Positions 20,466-30,162 of a stretch of 64,000 bases of DNA are shown piece after piece. Both the position numbers and the translations under genes were made by a program. Source of the stretch: Lachnospiraceae bacterium (GTDB lineage: Bacteria > Bacillota > Clostridia > Lachnospirales > Lachnospiraceae); NCBI GenBank assembly GCA_021201095.1, contig JAJQFO010000096.1, positions 1 through 64,000 on the forward strand. The letters are read 5' to 3'. The notes under the pieces were generated by a model. That model did no database searches. It worked only from the letters and a program-made list of their open reading frames with translations, and was not told the origin of the DNA. Numbering within the stretch: position 1 is the stretch's first letter; every line of letters starts with the position of its first letter.

Positions 20466-20987
20466 ATGGCACAGAACCCAGTCGTTACCATCACCATGGA
20501 AAATGGAGACGTGATGAAGGCGGAGCTTTATCCGGACGTCGCGCCGAACACGGTAAACAATTTTATCAGTCTTGTGAAAAAGGGCTTTTATGACGGCCTG
20601 ATCTTCCACCGCGTGATCAGCGGTTTCATGATCCAGGGCGGATGCCCGCAGGGAACAGGTACTGGCGGCCCCGGCTACTCCATCAAGGGCGAATTCGCGC
20701 AAAACGGCGTTGTCAACACGCTGAAGCATGAGCCGGGCGTGCTTTCCATGGCGCGCGCGATGCATCCGAATTCCGCAGGCAGCCAGTTCTTCCTCATGCA
20801 CAAGGCCGCCCCGCATCTGGACGGCGCATACGCCGCTTTCGGAAAGGTGACGGAAGGCATGGATGTGGTCAACAAGATCGCCGAGACGCCGACCGATTAC
20901 CGCGACCGTCCGCTTACCGATCAGCGCATCGCCTCCATGACCGTGGAGACCTTCGGGGTAGAATATCCGGAGCCGGAGAAGATGTGA
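20466..20987 (+). CDS. Cyclophilin-type peptidyl-prolyl cis-trans isomerase
   Basis: FHRVISGFMIQGGCPQGTGTGGPGYSIKGEF, GSQFFLMHKAAPHLDGAYAAFGKV. Confidence 0.95.
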   Translation: MAQNPVVTITMENGDVMKAELYPDVAPNTVNNFISLVKKGFYDGLIFHRVISGFMIQGGCPQGTGTGGPGYSIKGEFAQNGVVNTLKHEPGVLSMARAMHPNSAGSQFFLMHKAAPHLDGAYAAFGKVTEGMDVVNKIAETPTDYRDRPLTDQRIASMTVETFGVEYPEPEKM

Positions 20988-21053
20988 GAGAAACGGTAAG
21001 GATGTAAGACAGCAAGGGCGTTTTGGCTTTCCACAGGGAAACATCACAGCGAA

Positions 21054-21087
21054 AATCGGATAGGGGAAACCAGTCCCCTATCCGATT
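21054..21087 (+). terminator. Terminator-like hairpin after the cyclophilin gene (GGATAGGGG family, copy 2)
   Basis: aatcggataggggaaaccagtcccctatccgatttta. Confidence 0.65.
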
Positions 21088-21241
21088 TTATTCTGTTTCA
21101 TCTAATCTCAAAATCTTACCACGCTTCATCAGACCATGCTTTAATCATCCAGGTCTGCCTCGTGTACTGTGTCTCCGATTGCTTCCATTTGTGCGACAGA
21201 GTGATGAAGGCGCCGCATATTGGCCTCTGAGTAAAAAAGGA

Positions 21242-21775
21242 TCATAGATCCACAATCCTCGCAGCATGATGTACTGCCGGGAGAAATTTTTCCAGCACAT
21301 CTGCAGTGCGCAGCCGCAGGCTGGAGGTATTGACACAGGGATGGCAGCCGAAATACTCTGGCTTCGTCACATCCCGGTCAATCAGCAGCTGCACCCGGTT
21401 GTCCCTATCATTCATCAGTCCCATGATACTCACCGAGCCCGGATGGATGTCCAGAAATTCGACCATATAGGACTCGTCCGCAAAGGAGAGCCGCGGCGAC
21501 TCAATCTGCCTGGAGAGCTCTCTCGTCACAAACTTCTTTTTCCCCGGCATCAGCAGCAGATAAAACGCCGTCTTCTGGCGGTTGCACAAAAACAGGTTCT
21601 TGCAGATCTCAATCCCGAACAATTCATCGACACCCTTGCAGTCGTCGATCGTCATCGCCGCCTCATGATCTGCCCGATCATAGGGAATCTGCAGCGCGTC
21701 CAGCAGATCATAGGTCGCGATCTCCCGCCTCTGCCGTCCACTCACATCCGTCGGTCTTCCGTGATAAATTTCCAT
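21242..21775 (-). CDS. YbaK/ProX-type aminoacyl-tRNA deacylase domain protein
   Basis: Start MEIYHGRPTDVSGRQRREIATYDLLDALQIPYDRADHEAAMTIDDC; NLFLCNRQKTAFYLLLMPGKKKF, VSIMGLMND, FGCHPCVNTSSLRL; SD GAAAGGAG upstream. Confidence 0.85.
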   Translation of the reverse strand: MEIYHGRPTDVSGRQRREIATYDLLDALQIPYDRADHEAAMTIDDCKGVDELFGIEICKNLFLCNRQKTAFYLLLMPGKKKFVTRELSRQIESPRLSFADESYMVEFLDIHPGSVSIMGLMNDRDNRVQLLIDRDVTKPEYFGCHPCVNTSSLRLRTADVLEKFLPAVHHAARIVDL

Positions 21776-21807
21776 ATAAAACTCCTTTCGCGGCCGTGCT
21801 TTTGTAA

Positions 21808-21840
21808 TCGGATAGGGGAACGCCTCTTTTCCCCTATCCG
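21808..21840. repeat. GGATAGGGG hairpin, copy 3 (upstream of the ybaK-like gene)
   Basis: atcggataggggaacgcctcttttcccctatccg. Confidence 0.6.
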
Positions 21841-21895
21841 CCGCGCCGAGCCGCTTCCAGCGAAAGCTGGATGAATTCCTCACGCGGCTCGTGTG

Positions 21896-21935
21896 CGTAA
21901 AAAGAAAACAGCCCCTTTCTTTCCGAAAGGAACTG
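21896..21935 (-). terminator. Rho-independent terminator for tRNA-Ala
   Basis: Minus-strand CAGTTCCTTTCggaaaGAAAGGGGCTGttttcttttt, 11-bp stem including G-U pairs. Confidence 0.75.
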
Positions 21936-21943
21936 CGTATAAA

Positions 21944-22016
21944 TGGAGATAAGCGGAATCGAACCGCTGGCCTCTTGAATGCCATTCAAGCGCTCTCCCA
22001 GCTGAGCTATACCCCC
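21944..22016 (-). tRNA. tRNA-Ala (anticodon GGC), 3' CCA not encoded
   Basis: Minus-strand GGGGGTATAGCTCAGCTGGGAGAGCGCTTGAATGGCATTCAAGAGGCCAGCGGTTCGATTCCGCTTATCTCCA folds as a cloverleaf. Confidence 0.95.
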
Positions 22017-22086
22017 ATATCAGGTACTGTCTATAAAAAACAGCACCACATGATTCATACTTTATGATTCATGCTCTATGATCCAT

Positions 22087-22271
22087 GAAAACCCCAGAGT
22101 GCCGTTTCCCACCATCTGACTCCTGGCAATGCCAGGTGGGTGACCGCAGCGCCGATATCTGCCTTCCACTGCAAACGGAGGCCTGACATCAACCGGGCAA
22201 TATAGGAATCCCATTTAAAGTAAATGCAGGTTCAACACAGCAGGAGTGTCGAACACCCCAGGAATTTTTCA
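22087..22271 (-). ncRNA. ssrS: 6S RNA candidate
   Basis: About 185 nt; terminal stem pairs AAttCCUGGGGUGUU with GGCACUCUGGGGuuUU, with a long bulged rod between; upstream promoter TTGCGA-17 nt-TATACT. Confidence 0.78.
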
Positions 22272-22279
22272 CTGACCAT

Positions 22280-22308
22280 AGTATACTCCTATCGAAGCAT
22301 TTTCGCAA
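22280..22308 (-). promoter_or_regulatory. Sigma-70/SigA-type promoter of the 6S RNA candidate
   Basis: Minus strand TTGCGA AAATGCTTCGATAGGAG TATACT (17-bp spacer), about 8 nt before the predicted 5' end. Confidence 0.75.
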
Positions 22309-22456
22309 CTGGAAAATTATTTTTTTCTCTTGTTCTTTATTTCCGCGAATCAACAAGCCAGACCGCCAGAATCATAAGGAATCCACTGGCATTCTGGTTC
22401 CTCCACTGCCGCATCCTGGCACAAGCCAGGAACCTTCCTCTTGCGGCTTGTACGCA

Positions 22457-23662
22457 TCACATTGCCTCATAGGTTGCCCGCACCGCTTTTATGAAATCCT
22501 CGCTGTTTAGCACGGTCACATCCGGCAGGGAGGTAATCAGCGCCAGATCTTTGGTCATCTTTCCGCTCTCGATGGTCGCGATGACAGCCTTTTCCAGACG
22601 GTCGGAAAACTGCATCAGCTCCGGAATGTCGTCCAGCTCGCCGCGCTTGCGAAGCGCGCCGGTCCAGGCGAAGATGGTAGCCACGGAGTTGGTCGAAGTT
22701 TCCTCGCCCTTCAGGTACTTGTAGTAATGGCGCTGCACGGTGCCGTGCGCAGCCTCGTACTCGTATTTTCCATCTGGAGAAACCAGCACGGAGGTCATCA
22801 TCGCCAGAGAGCCGAACGCAGAGGAAATCATGTCGCTCATGACATCTCCGTCGTAGTTTTTGCAGGCCCAGATGAAGCCGCCCTCGGATTTCATCACACG
22901 CGCGACCGCATCGTCGATCAGGGTATAGAAATAGACAATCCCGGCTTTCTCAAACCGCTCCTTGTATTCCGCATCGTAGATCTCCTGGAAAATATCCTTG
23001 AAGGTATGATCATACTTTTTGGAAATAGTGTCTTTTGTGGCAAACCAGAGATCCTGCTTCGTATCAAGCGCATAGTTAAAGCAGCTCCGCGCGAAGCTCG
23101 CAATGGATTTGTCAATGTTATGCATGCCCTGGAGCACGCCCGGGCCTTTGAAGTCAAACACTGTCTCACGCAGTTCTTCGCCTTTCTCGCCGGTAAACAC
23201 AAGTTCTGCCTTTCCCGGACCCGGCACGTCGATCTCTACATTTTTGTAGACGTCTCCATACGCATGTCTGGCGATGGTGATCGGCTTTTTCCAGGTGCGG
23301 ACATAGGGCTCAATCCCCTTGACCGTGATTGGCGCGCGGAACACCGTTCCGTCCAGAATCGCGCGGATCGTGCCATTCGGGCTTTTCCACATTTCTTTCA
23401 GATCATACTCCGTCATACGGACAGCGTTCGGTGTGATCGTCGCGCATTTGACTGCCACGCCGTACTTTTTGTTGGCATTGGCGCTGTCGATCGTCACCTG
23501 ATCGTTCGTCGCGTTGCGGTTCGCCAGGCCGAGGTCGTAATACTCACTCTTCAGATCAATGTAGGGACAGATCAACTCGTCCTTGATAATCTTCCAGAGG
23601 ATGCGCGTCATCTCGTCGCCGTCCATCTCCACAATCGGTGTCTTCATTTTGATTTTTTCCAT
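22457..23662 (-). CDS. icd: NADP-dependent isocitrate dehydrogenase
   Basis: [71 protein letters not shown]. Confidence 0.95.
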   Translation of the reverse strand: MEKIKMKTPIVEMDGDEMTRILWKIIKDELICPYIDLKSEYYDLGLANRNATNDQVTIDSANANKKYGVAVKCATITPNAVRMTEYDLKEMWKSPNGTIRAILDGTVFRAPITVKGIEPYVRTWKKPITIARHAYGDVYKNVEIDVPGPGKAELVFTGEKGEELRETVFDFKGPGVLQGMHNIDKSIASFARSCFNYALDTKQDLWFATKDTISKKYDHTFKDIFQEIYDAEYKERFEKAGIVYFYTLIDDAVARVMKSEGGFIWACKNYDGDVMSDMISSAFGSLAMMTSVLVSPDGKYEYEAAHGTVQRHYYKYLKGEETSTNSVATIFAWTGALRKRGELDDIPELMQFSDRLEKAVIATIESGKMTKDLALITSLPDVTVLNSEDFIKAVRATYEAM

Positions 23663-23974
23663 AATAGTCCTCCTTGGGTATGCCGCCTCGCACACGGGTA
23701 TGTACAAAGATTAAGGCGATGCACGAAAACAATCGCGATACTGCATCGAATTATAGTTGATTCAGACCGGTTGCGCAAGTCCTGGTCGCGCAATTATCAG
23801 AAATTCAAAATTTTTTTGCTGCAAATCATATCCGGGAAAATAATTTTTCAGGATTTCCCGCATTCCTCAACCCGTGATCAACGTTGTCCTTCTAAGGTAT
23901 CGCTTGCTATATCGCAATAACCGCGCAAAGCATGAAGAGAATTCATGATGATTTTCACAGCCAGTCCAGTCATA

Positions 23975-24631
23975 CTATGCAATTGGTTTATATTTCCTCC
24001 GCTTTCGCTTCCGCCGTTTTTTCTGTCCATGCTGCTGCCGGTATTCGTTGATGGTATCGAGAATCGTATTGTAGTCGCGCTCAAACAGCTCGTCACAAAT
24101 CTGTGGCGCAAGGGTTTCCTCCGGCACGGTCAGCAGGATTTTATCAATAACAAACTCCTTGCTCTTCCCGGCATATTTCGGCATGGCGTTGAGCTGCTGG
24201 ATATGCACCAGCTCCGGCCGCCACAAAAGACTCAGCTTCTGCTTCCGGTGCATGTTCGGATTGTCCGCGGCGGCACGGAGCATGTAAAAATCCGGCCGTC
24301 CGTTTTCCAGTTCCACTGTAATAATACCCCAGTGCTCCGGCACATGCTCCTCGATGTGCTGCGCATGACTGGTACCGGCGACTATATAATTCTGGTCAAA
24401 GTATTTATCATAATCCTCCACCTGCGTCCGCAGCCGCGCGTACGTATCGGCATCGCTTTTAATCTCAACGCCGACCACCGACTCCGGTCGGACCATCACC
24501 ACGTCCGCACGGGAACCACCCATGCGTTTTTCCTCGAAAATGCGGATTTTCCCGAAATATTCCTCCAGAAAATCAAAGAGAGGCTCGCGGATGTCCTTGT
24601 CATGTAAAATATCGTTCGATGATGCACTCAT
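23975..24631 (-). CDS. Sce7726-like, PD-(D/E)XK-type nuclease-fold protein
   Basis: HDKDIREPLFDFLEE, GGSRADVVMVRPESVVGVEIKSDADTYARL (D...ExK); strongly basic C-terminus KKRRKRKRRKYK. Confidence 0.65.
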   Translation of the reverse strand: MSASSNDILHDKDIREPLFDFLEEYFGKIRIFEEKRMGGSRADVVMVRPESVVGVEIKSDADTYARLRTQVEDYDKYFDQNYIVAGTSHAQHIEEHVPEHWGIITVELENGRPDFYMLRAAADNPNMHRKQKLSLLWRPELVHIQQLNAMPKYAGKSKEFVIDKILLTVPEETLAPQICDELFERDYNTILDTINEYRQQHGQKKRRKRKRRKYKPIA

Positions 24632-24752
24632 GCTTTTTATCCCTGCCGTTTTTATTCATTCGCAGCTGCGAAGTTACGAAACAGCTACGTTCCTTCCGAC
24701 CAGAAGAAGTCCTCTGATAGTCGTTTAATTCCCCGGTATTGTGCGGTATAGT

Positions 24753-25025
24753 TCACCGCACCCAAAATCCTTTCTCATTCTCAACAACCGGCATTTTATC
24801 CGTATCCATCCATTCAATGCGAATATAGGGATCGGAATTCAGCTGCTCCAGCATCCGATGAATGCTTTCTTCGTAGCCTTGCACTTCAACACTCACACTC
24901 CCGTCCCACTCGTTTTTCACCCATCCGGTCAGGCCCAGGGCATTTGCCGCCCATTTGGCCTTGTAGCGAAAGCCGACGCCCTGCACGCGTCCATGGAAGC
25001 GAATCTTTTCTCTGATTTTGGACAT
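24753..25025 (-). CDS. acyP: Acylphosphatase
   Basis: IRFHGRVQGVGFRYKAKWAANALGLTGWVKNEWDGSVSVEVQG. Confidence 0.95.
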   Translation of the reverse strand: MSKIREKIRFHGRVQGVGFRYKAKWAANALGLTGWVKNEWDGSVSVEVQGYEESIHRMLEQLNSDPYIRIEWMDTDKMPVVENEKGFWVR

Positions 25026-25211
25026 TGTATTTCATTCATCCCCTTCTCCGTGCCGGGCAGTCTTTATCCGCATCTCCAATCATTCTTTCACCGAAACTGC
25101 AAAGCGGATATCCATACAGATTATCTAAAATTTTCTATAAAATGCTGACTGACATTTTCTGCTGCTGAACATGATTCAGCTGCCCGAAACCACATGAATC
25201 GAAGGATTTTT

Positions 25212-27368
25212 TCAAATCCGCATAGTCAGACTGATTCTCTTTTTCGCCAGATCGACGCTGAGTACCTTTACCTCCACGATGTCTCCGACGCTCACAACCT
25301 CCAGCGGATGCTTGACGAACTTTTTGTCTGTGAGCTGGGAGATGTGTACCAGACCGTCCTGGTGGACGCCGATGTCGACGAATGCGCCGAAGTCGATGAC
25401 GTTGCGGACGGTGCCCTTTAAGATCATGCCTTCGCGGAGGTCTTTCATCTCCAGCACGTCTGTGCGCAGGATGGGCCTGGGCATCTCGTCACGCGGGTCG
25501 CGCCCCGGGCGGACCAGCTCGTTCGCGATGTCGCGCAGGGTCGGCTCACCAATGCCGATCTGCTCTGCCATTTTTTTGTAGTCGCGGATGCGGACCAGCT
25601 TCACGCTCTGCGCAAAAAAGCTCTCTTTGGTATGTCCCAGCTGTGTGAGCAACTTTTCTGTCGCCTCGTAGCTCTCCGGGTGGATGCTGGTCTGATCCAG
25701 CGGCTCGTCACCGCCCGTGATGCGCATAAATCCGGCGCACTGTTCAAATGCTTTTGGACCGAGCTTAGGCACCTTTAAAAGCTCCCTGCGGTTTTTGAAG
25801 CGGCCGTTGGCTTCACGGTAGGCGACAATGTTTTTCGCAATGGTTTTTGTGATGCCGGATACGTGCTCCATCAGCGGAGCGGAGGCTGTGTTCAGGTCTA
25901 CGCCGACACGGTTTACCGAATCCTCCACCACACCATCCAGGGCCTCTCCGAGTTTTTTCTGATTCATATCGTGCTGGTATTGGCCGACGCCGATGGACTT
26001 CGGATCAATCTTGACCAGCTCGGCCAGCGGATCCTGCACACGCCGGGCAATGGAAGCTGCGCTCCTCTGGCCCACGTCGAAATTCGGAAATTCCTCTGTC
26101 GCCAGCTTGCTGGCGGAGTAAACGGAAGCGCCCGCCTCGTTGGTAATCACATAAGAAACCTTCTGCGCGGTTTCTTTCGGAAGCTCTTTCAGAATCTCCA
26201 CAATGATCTGCTCGGACTCGCGGGAAGCGGTGCCGTTGCCCACGGAAATCAGGGTCACACCATATTTGGCAATCAGTTTTTTGACGGTATCCTTGGCAGC
26301 GCGGATTTTCGCGTCGTTGGTCGGCGCGGTCGGGAAAACCACTGCCGTGTCGAGCACCTTGCCGGTCGCGTCCACGACGGCCAGCTTGCAGCCGGTGCGG
26401 AAAGCCGGGTCCCAGCCGAGCACCACCTGCCCGGCGATGGGCGGCTGCATCAGCAGCTGCTCCAGATTTTTCCCGAAAACGGAGATTGCGCCGTCCTCTG
26501 CCTTCTCCGTCAGATCGCTGCGGATCTCCCGCTCAATCGCCGGCCCGATCAGGCGGCGGTACGCGTCCTGCACAGTCGCCTTTAAAACCGGAGTCGTGTA
26601 GGGATTGTCCCGCGTAATCACCTGGTGCTCTAAATATAAAAGAATCTTTTCCTCCGGCGCCTCGATTTTCACGGTCAGAATCTTCTCCTTCTCGCCCCGA
26701 TTCAGTGCGAGAATCCGGTGTCCCTGCGTTTTGGAGAGCGCTTCAGAGAAATGGTAATACATTTCGTAGACGGACTGTGCTTTCTCGTCCTTCGCCTCGC
26801 TGGTGATCAATCCTTCCTTCATCGTCATCTCGCGGATGCGGAAACGGTAGGACGCCTCGTCGGAAATCGTCTCCGCCAGAATGTCGCAGGCTCCCGCGAT
26901 TGCATCCTCGGCCGTGCGCACTTCCTTTTCTTCCGAAAGGTATTCTTTCGCGTCTTCTTCCAACGGGCGTCTTGTCATCTGCAGTAAAATCAGATTGGCC
27001 AGCGGCTCCAGTCCCTTCTCCTTCGCGATCGTCGCGCGCGTGCGGCGCTTCGGGCGATAGGGGCGGTACAAATCCTCCACCACCACCAGCGTCTGCGCGG
27101 CCTCGATCTGACTGCGCAACTCCGGTGTCAGCTTTCCCTGCTCCTCGATGGAGGAAAGCACCTGTGCCTTGCGCTCCTCCAGATTTCTCAGATAAGTCAG
27201 CCTTTCAATTAATTTACGCAGTACCTCGTCATTGAGCGAGCCGGTCGCCTCCTTGCGGTAGCGGGCGATGAAGGGAATCGTGTTGCCCTCATCGATCAGC
27301 TTTACCGCCGCCTCCGCCTGGGCGGGGCGGATTTCCAGTTCCTGCGCGAGTGTTTTAATAATATCCAT
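25212..27368 (-). CDS. tex: Tex-family S1 RNA-binding protein
   Basis: MDIIKTLAQELEIRPAQAEAAVKLIDEGNTIPFIARYRKE, DPAFRTGCKLAVVD, C-terminal S1 domain. Confidence 0.95.
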   Translation of the reverse strand: MDIIKTLAQELEIRPAQAEAAVKLIDEGNTIPFIARYRKEATGSLNDEVLRKLIERLTYLRNLEERKAQVLSSIEEQGKLTPELRSQIEAAQTLVVVEDLYRPYRPKRRTRATIAKEKGLEPLANLILLQMTRRPLEEDAKEYLSEEKEVRTAEDAIAGACDILAETISDEASYRFRIREMTMKEGLITSEAKDEKAQSVYEMYYHFSEALSKTQGHRILALNRGEKEKILTVKIEAPEEKILLYLEHQVITRDNPYTTPVLKATVQDAYRRLIGPAIEREIRSDLTEKAEDGAISVFGKNLEQLLMQPPIAGQVVLGWDPAFRTGCKLAVVDATGKVLDTAVVFPTAPTNDAKIRAAKDTVKKLIAKYGVTLISVGNGTASRESEQIIVEILKELPKETAQKVSYVITNEAGASVYSASKLATEEFPNFDVGQRSAASIARRVQDPLAELVKIDPKSIGVGQYQHDMNQKKLGEALDGVVEDSVNRVGVDLNTASAPLMEHVSGITKTIAKNIVAYREANGRFKNRRELLKVPKLGPKAFEQCAGFMRITGGDEPLDQTSIHPESYEATEKLLTQLGHTKESFFAQSVKLVRIRDYKKMAEQIGIGEPTLRDIANELVRPGRDPRDEMPRPILRTDVLEMKDLREGMILKGTVRNVIDFGAFVDIGVHQDGLVHISQLTDKKFVKHPLEVVSVGDIVEVKVLSVDLAKKRISLTMRI

Positions 27369-27420
27369 ATATTCTCCAATCCGGCAAGAAACGCCTTGGT
27401 GTTTCTTGTCAACTTTATAT

Positions 27421-28002
27421 CTATTCCATTTCACTTATCACATTTGCAAACCAGTCACAACTATTTTCATAAAAGATCCATCTTTTTTCTTCATACTTGG
27501 CAACTTTTCTGAACATTTCCGTATTATCGTAAATCAATGCCAGATCACATAAGGGCAGTACCTCTTTCAATCTGATCAAAGAAGCGTCATATCGTTTTCG
27601 TATAAGATCTTCCTCTATCCCATGTCCACCAGCTTCTACACGCTGCCGGACTCTCTCTACCGCAAGATCAGCGTTTGCCAGGCCAACGTAATACAATCGT
27701 ATAAAAAAACCCTGCTCTTTTGCTTTTCGAATTGTTATGATATTTGTGCGACCTGCCAAAGTTGTTTCCTGGCTGAACGAAATGCCTTCTTTGATATAGT
27801 GATTAATCCTGAACGCTGCTTCTTTCATTGCCTTCCATTGGTCTTTTTCAACACTCCAGTCACCGCCAGCAGCGCTTAAAATTTCATCTGAATTCACCCA
27901 TTTTTCATCTGAAACAGAATTCATGATTCCGTAAATTGTAGATTTTCCCGCTCCATTCACACCTGCATATATGGTATATACTTTTTCCTGATTAAATCCC
28001 AT
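27421..28002 (-). CDS. Zeta-toxin-like P-loop kinase
   Basis: YTIYAGVNGAGKSTIYGIM Walker A, SFSQETTLAGRTNI, RVRQRVEAGGHGIEEDLIRKRYDASL. Confidence 0.82.
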   Translation of the reverse strand: MGFNQEKVYTIYAGVNGAGKSTIYGIMNSVSDEKWVNSDEILSAAGGDWSVEKDQWKAMKEAAFRINHYIKEGISFSQETTLAGRTNIITIRKAKEQGFFIRLYYVGLANADLAVERVRQRVEAGGHGIEEDLIRKRYDASLIRLKEVLPLCDLALIYDNTEMFRKVAKYEEKRWIFYENSCDWFANVISEME

Positions 28003-28004
28003 AA

Positions 28005-28190
28005 TTACCGTTTTATCATCTCTTTCTGTTTCTGCTGAATAAAAAAGTCGCTTACAATACAGTAAAAAAGATTTTCCTCCTCGTCTTCAATTTTAACAGT
28101 ATCATTCAACAAGGCCTCTTCTGGATTAAATATGGTTTTGCACTGTAAATATGCATCGTGGATCCTTTTTTCAGCTACTCTTTCTGGCAT
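28005..28190 (-). CDS. Small protein 2 nt upstream of the zeta-like gene, candidate antitoxin
   Basis: MPERVAEKRIHDAYLQCKTIFNPEEALLNDTVKIEDEEENLFYCIVSDFFIQQKQKEMIKR; position typical of a TA pair. Confidence 0.55.
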   Translation of the reverse strand: MPERVAEKRIHDAYLQCKTIFNPEEALLNDTVKIEDEEENLFYCIVSDFFIQQKQKEMIKR

Positions 28191-28729
28191 TTTAATTTCT
28201 CCTTCCATCCACCTTATATGCCGCATAACAGTTCTTCATCTGCGATTTGTTTTCCCTGAAATTTGTTAGGCAGCACTCTTTTTGTGGATTATAACATACC
28301 GCCCTCCATTTCTTCAATCCATTTTTCTGAATTTAGAGCTTCTTTTACCGCATTTGGCGCCAGCGACAAATGAAAGCGGGGCAATCCAGCAAAAGCGGAT
28401 TCAGCAGCTGTCATTTTAGCAGATTTTAATATTTTTAATCAGTTTTTCTCTATTTCCTGCACCTTTAAAATTTGCAGATCGCTTGTTTTCTGTTTCCTTT
28501 TGTGATATCATATGTTCGTTCTCGCGAAGCGAGTATGGACGAAGGCCGCGCCCCTCGCCGGGGGGGCATCCCACGCTTCGCATGGGATATACAATCGCGA
28601 AGCGATTCTTTCATGCGCGGCTTTCATTGTGTTATATCTCGAATGTCAGACAGATTTGTGCGTTCAGAATTTCTGTCCCCAAAATACAGACAAATATGAG
28701 AAGCTACTTTCATGAAATGGAGTGACGTT

Positions 28730-29323
28730 ATGCCTGGTTACGATGATGAATATATGTATGAAACTTCTCCGCACCGCAATAAAAATCCCATGTCGACCGC
28801 TGCGCTTGCGCTCGGCATTCTTTCCATTACCTGCTGCTCTATCATCTATGTCTCGCTTCCTTTCGGAGCCATTGCGATCATCTGCGCGATCCTCTCCCGC
28901 GGAAACGGACAGATGCCCGGACGAAGCAAAGCCGGTATCATCTGCGGCATTGTGGGACTCATCGCAACAGTATCCATCACGGTGTCCTCCTTATATTATG
29001 TCCTGACGACAGACGAGGGCCGGGATTACCTGCAGTATTACTATCGGATCTATTCAGGGGATTATGATTTTGATCTCGACGAGACGCTGGAAGAGATGTT
29101 TCCTTTCCTTTATGGTTCTGATAATGATACAGGCAGTTCCAAAGATGCTGGATCAGATAACGGCAGCCAGGAATACGGCGGTTATGAAAATGAAATCCCA
29201 GGCGATGATTATGAAGATGAAATTCCGGGGTCCGGCGGTTCGAATGGTTCAGCGGGCGAAGACTCCGGCGGAAGTAACGGTTCCAATCATTCCAGCGGTC
29301 AGGACGACGGCGGATTCATTTGA
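28730..29323 (+). CDS. DUF4190-like membrane protein with acidic/Gly-Ser-rich tail
   Basis: TAALALGILSITCCSIIYVSLPFGAIAIICAILSRG two-TM region, low-complexity SGGSNGSAGEDSGGSNGSNHSSG tail. Confidence 0.65.
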   Translation: MPGYDDEYMYETSPHRNKNPMSTAALALGILSITCCSIIYVSLPFGAIAIICAILSRGNGQMPGRSKAGIICGIVGLIATVSITVSSLYYVLTTDEGRDYLQYYYRIYSGDYDFDLDETLEEMFPFLYGSDNDTGSSKDAGSDNGSQEYGGYENEIPGDDYEDEIPGSGGSNGSAGEDSGGSNGSNHSSGQDDGGFI

Positions 29324-29391
29324 TACCGCAAGGCCCAGGAACATACAAGACAAAAAAGATATCATAAATTCCTGTCAGGAGGCAGTTCTCT

Positions 29392-30108
29392 ATGGAAAAA
29401 CCTGTTACAAAAGAAATCAAATGCTACGCCCGCTGTGTATTGACCGGAAAGCATGCGTCACTGGCCGGTATCACATTACTTTTGGAGGCTCTGAATCTGC
29501 TGCTGAGCGCCCTGGCTTTGCAGGCGGCTCCCTATGAGTCCGGTGTGATCAGTATTCTTCTCTATTTCGGCTGCTCGATACTGGTCAATATTATTTATTA
29601 TATTCTGCTGGCCGGGCTGTACGGCATTTACCTGGATATCGTCAACAACCGCTCCTATCGCTGGAAGGATCTGTTTGCCGCTTTCACGGAGCATCCGGAG
29701 CCGGTGGCAATCTTCTCCGTGATCCAGTATGTGCTCTCCTACGTGCTCATGCAGGTCGTCGTCTGGGGGCTGTCGATCGTCATCAACTGGGCATTTTACG
29801 GAGAGGCGGAAAACCTGATTATTTCCACTGCTGTCGTTATCCTGACAACGGTTCTTTACATCTACCTCCAGATTTCCTTCGCCATGGTATTGTTCGTCCG
29901 CGCGGCAGACCCCTGGCAGTCATTTGGCGAAATGATGAAGAAGGGATGGCAGCTGATGGACGGCAGGCGCTCCCGCTACTTCACGATGATGCTCTCCTTT
30001 ATCGGGATGTATCTTCTGGGCCTGCTCTCCTTCGGCATCGGGTTTCTGTTCGTAAATCCATATGTATTTACGACCGAAGGCTACTTTTATAAAATGATCG
30101 AATACTAA
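29392..30108 (+). CDS. Multi-TM membrane protein of unknown function
   Basis: Several hydrophobic helices; ORF followed by a strong terminator. Confidence 0.7.
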   Translation: MEKPVTKEIKCYARCVLTGKHASLAGITLLLEALNLLLSALALQAAPYESGVISILLYFGCSILVNIIYYILLAGLYGIYLDIVNNRSYRWKDLFAAFTEHPEPVAIFSVIQYVLSYVLMQVVVWGLSIVINWAFYGEAENLIISTAVVILTTVLYIYLQISFAMVLFVRAADPWQSFGEMMKKGWQLMDGRRSRYFTMMLSFIGMYLLGLLSFGIGFLFVNPYVFTTEGYFYKMIEY

Positions 30109-30110
30109 AA

Positions 30111-30162
30111 ACGCCCCGGTACGGAAAACCTGGATTTTACAGGTTCCCGTACCGGGGTGTTT
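30111..30162 (+). terminator. Rho-independent terminator
   Basis: cgccccggtacggaaaacctggattttacaggttcccgtaccggggtgttt. Confidence 0.8.

Noticed and set aside
22727-23920. 397-aa plus-strand ORF antisense to icd
   Set aside because: Lies opposite a clear icd gene; composition looks like a mirrored coding frame with no recognisable domain.
28472-28725. Small plus-strand ORFs before the DUF4190-like gene
   Set aside because: They overlap each other in three frames across GC-rich repeat-like sequence and lack supporting motifs.
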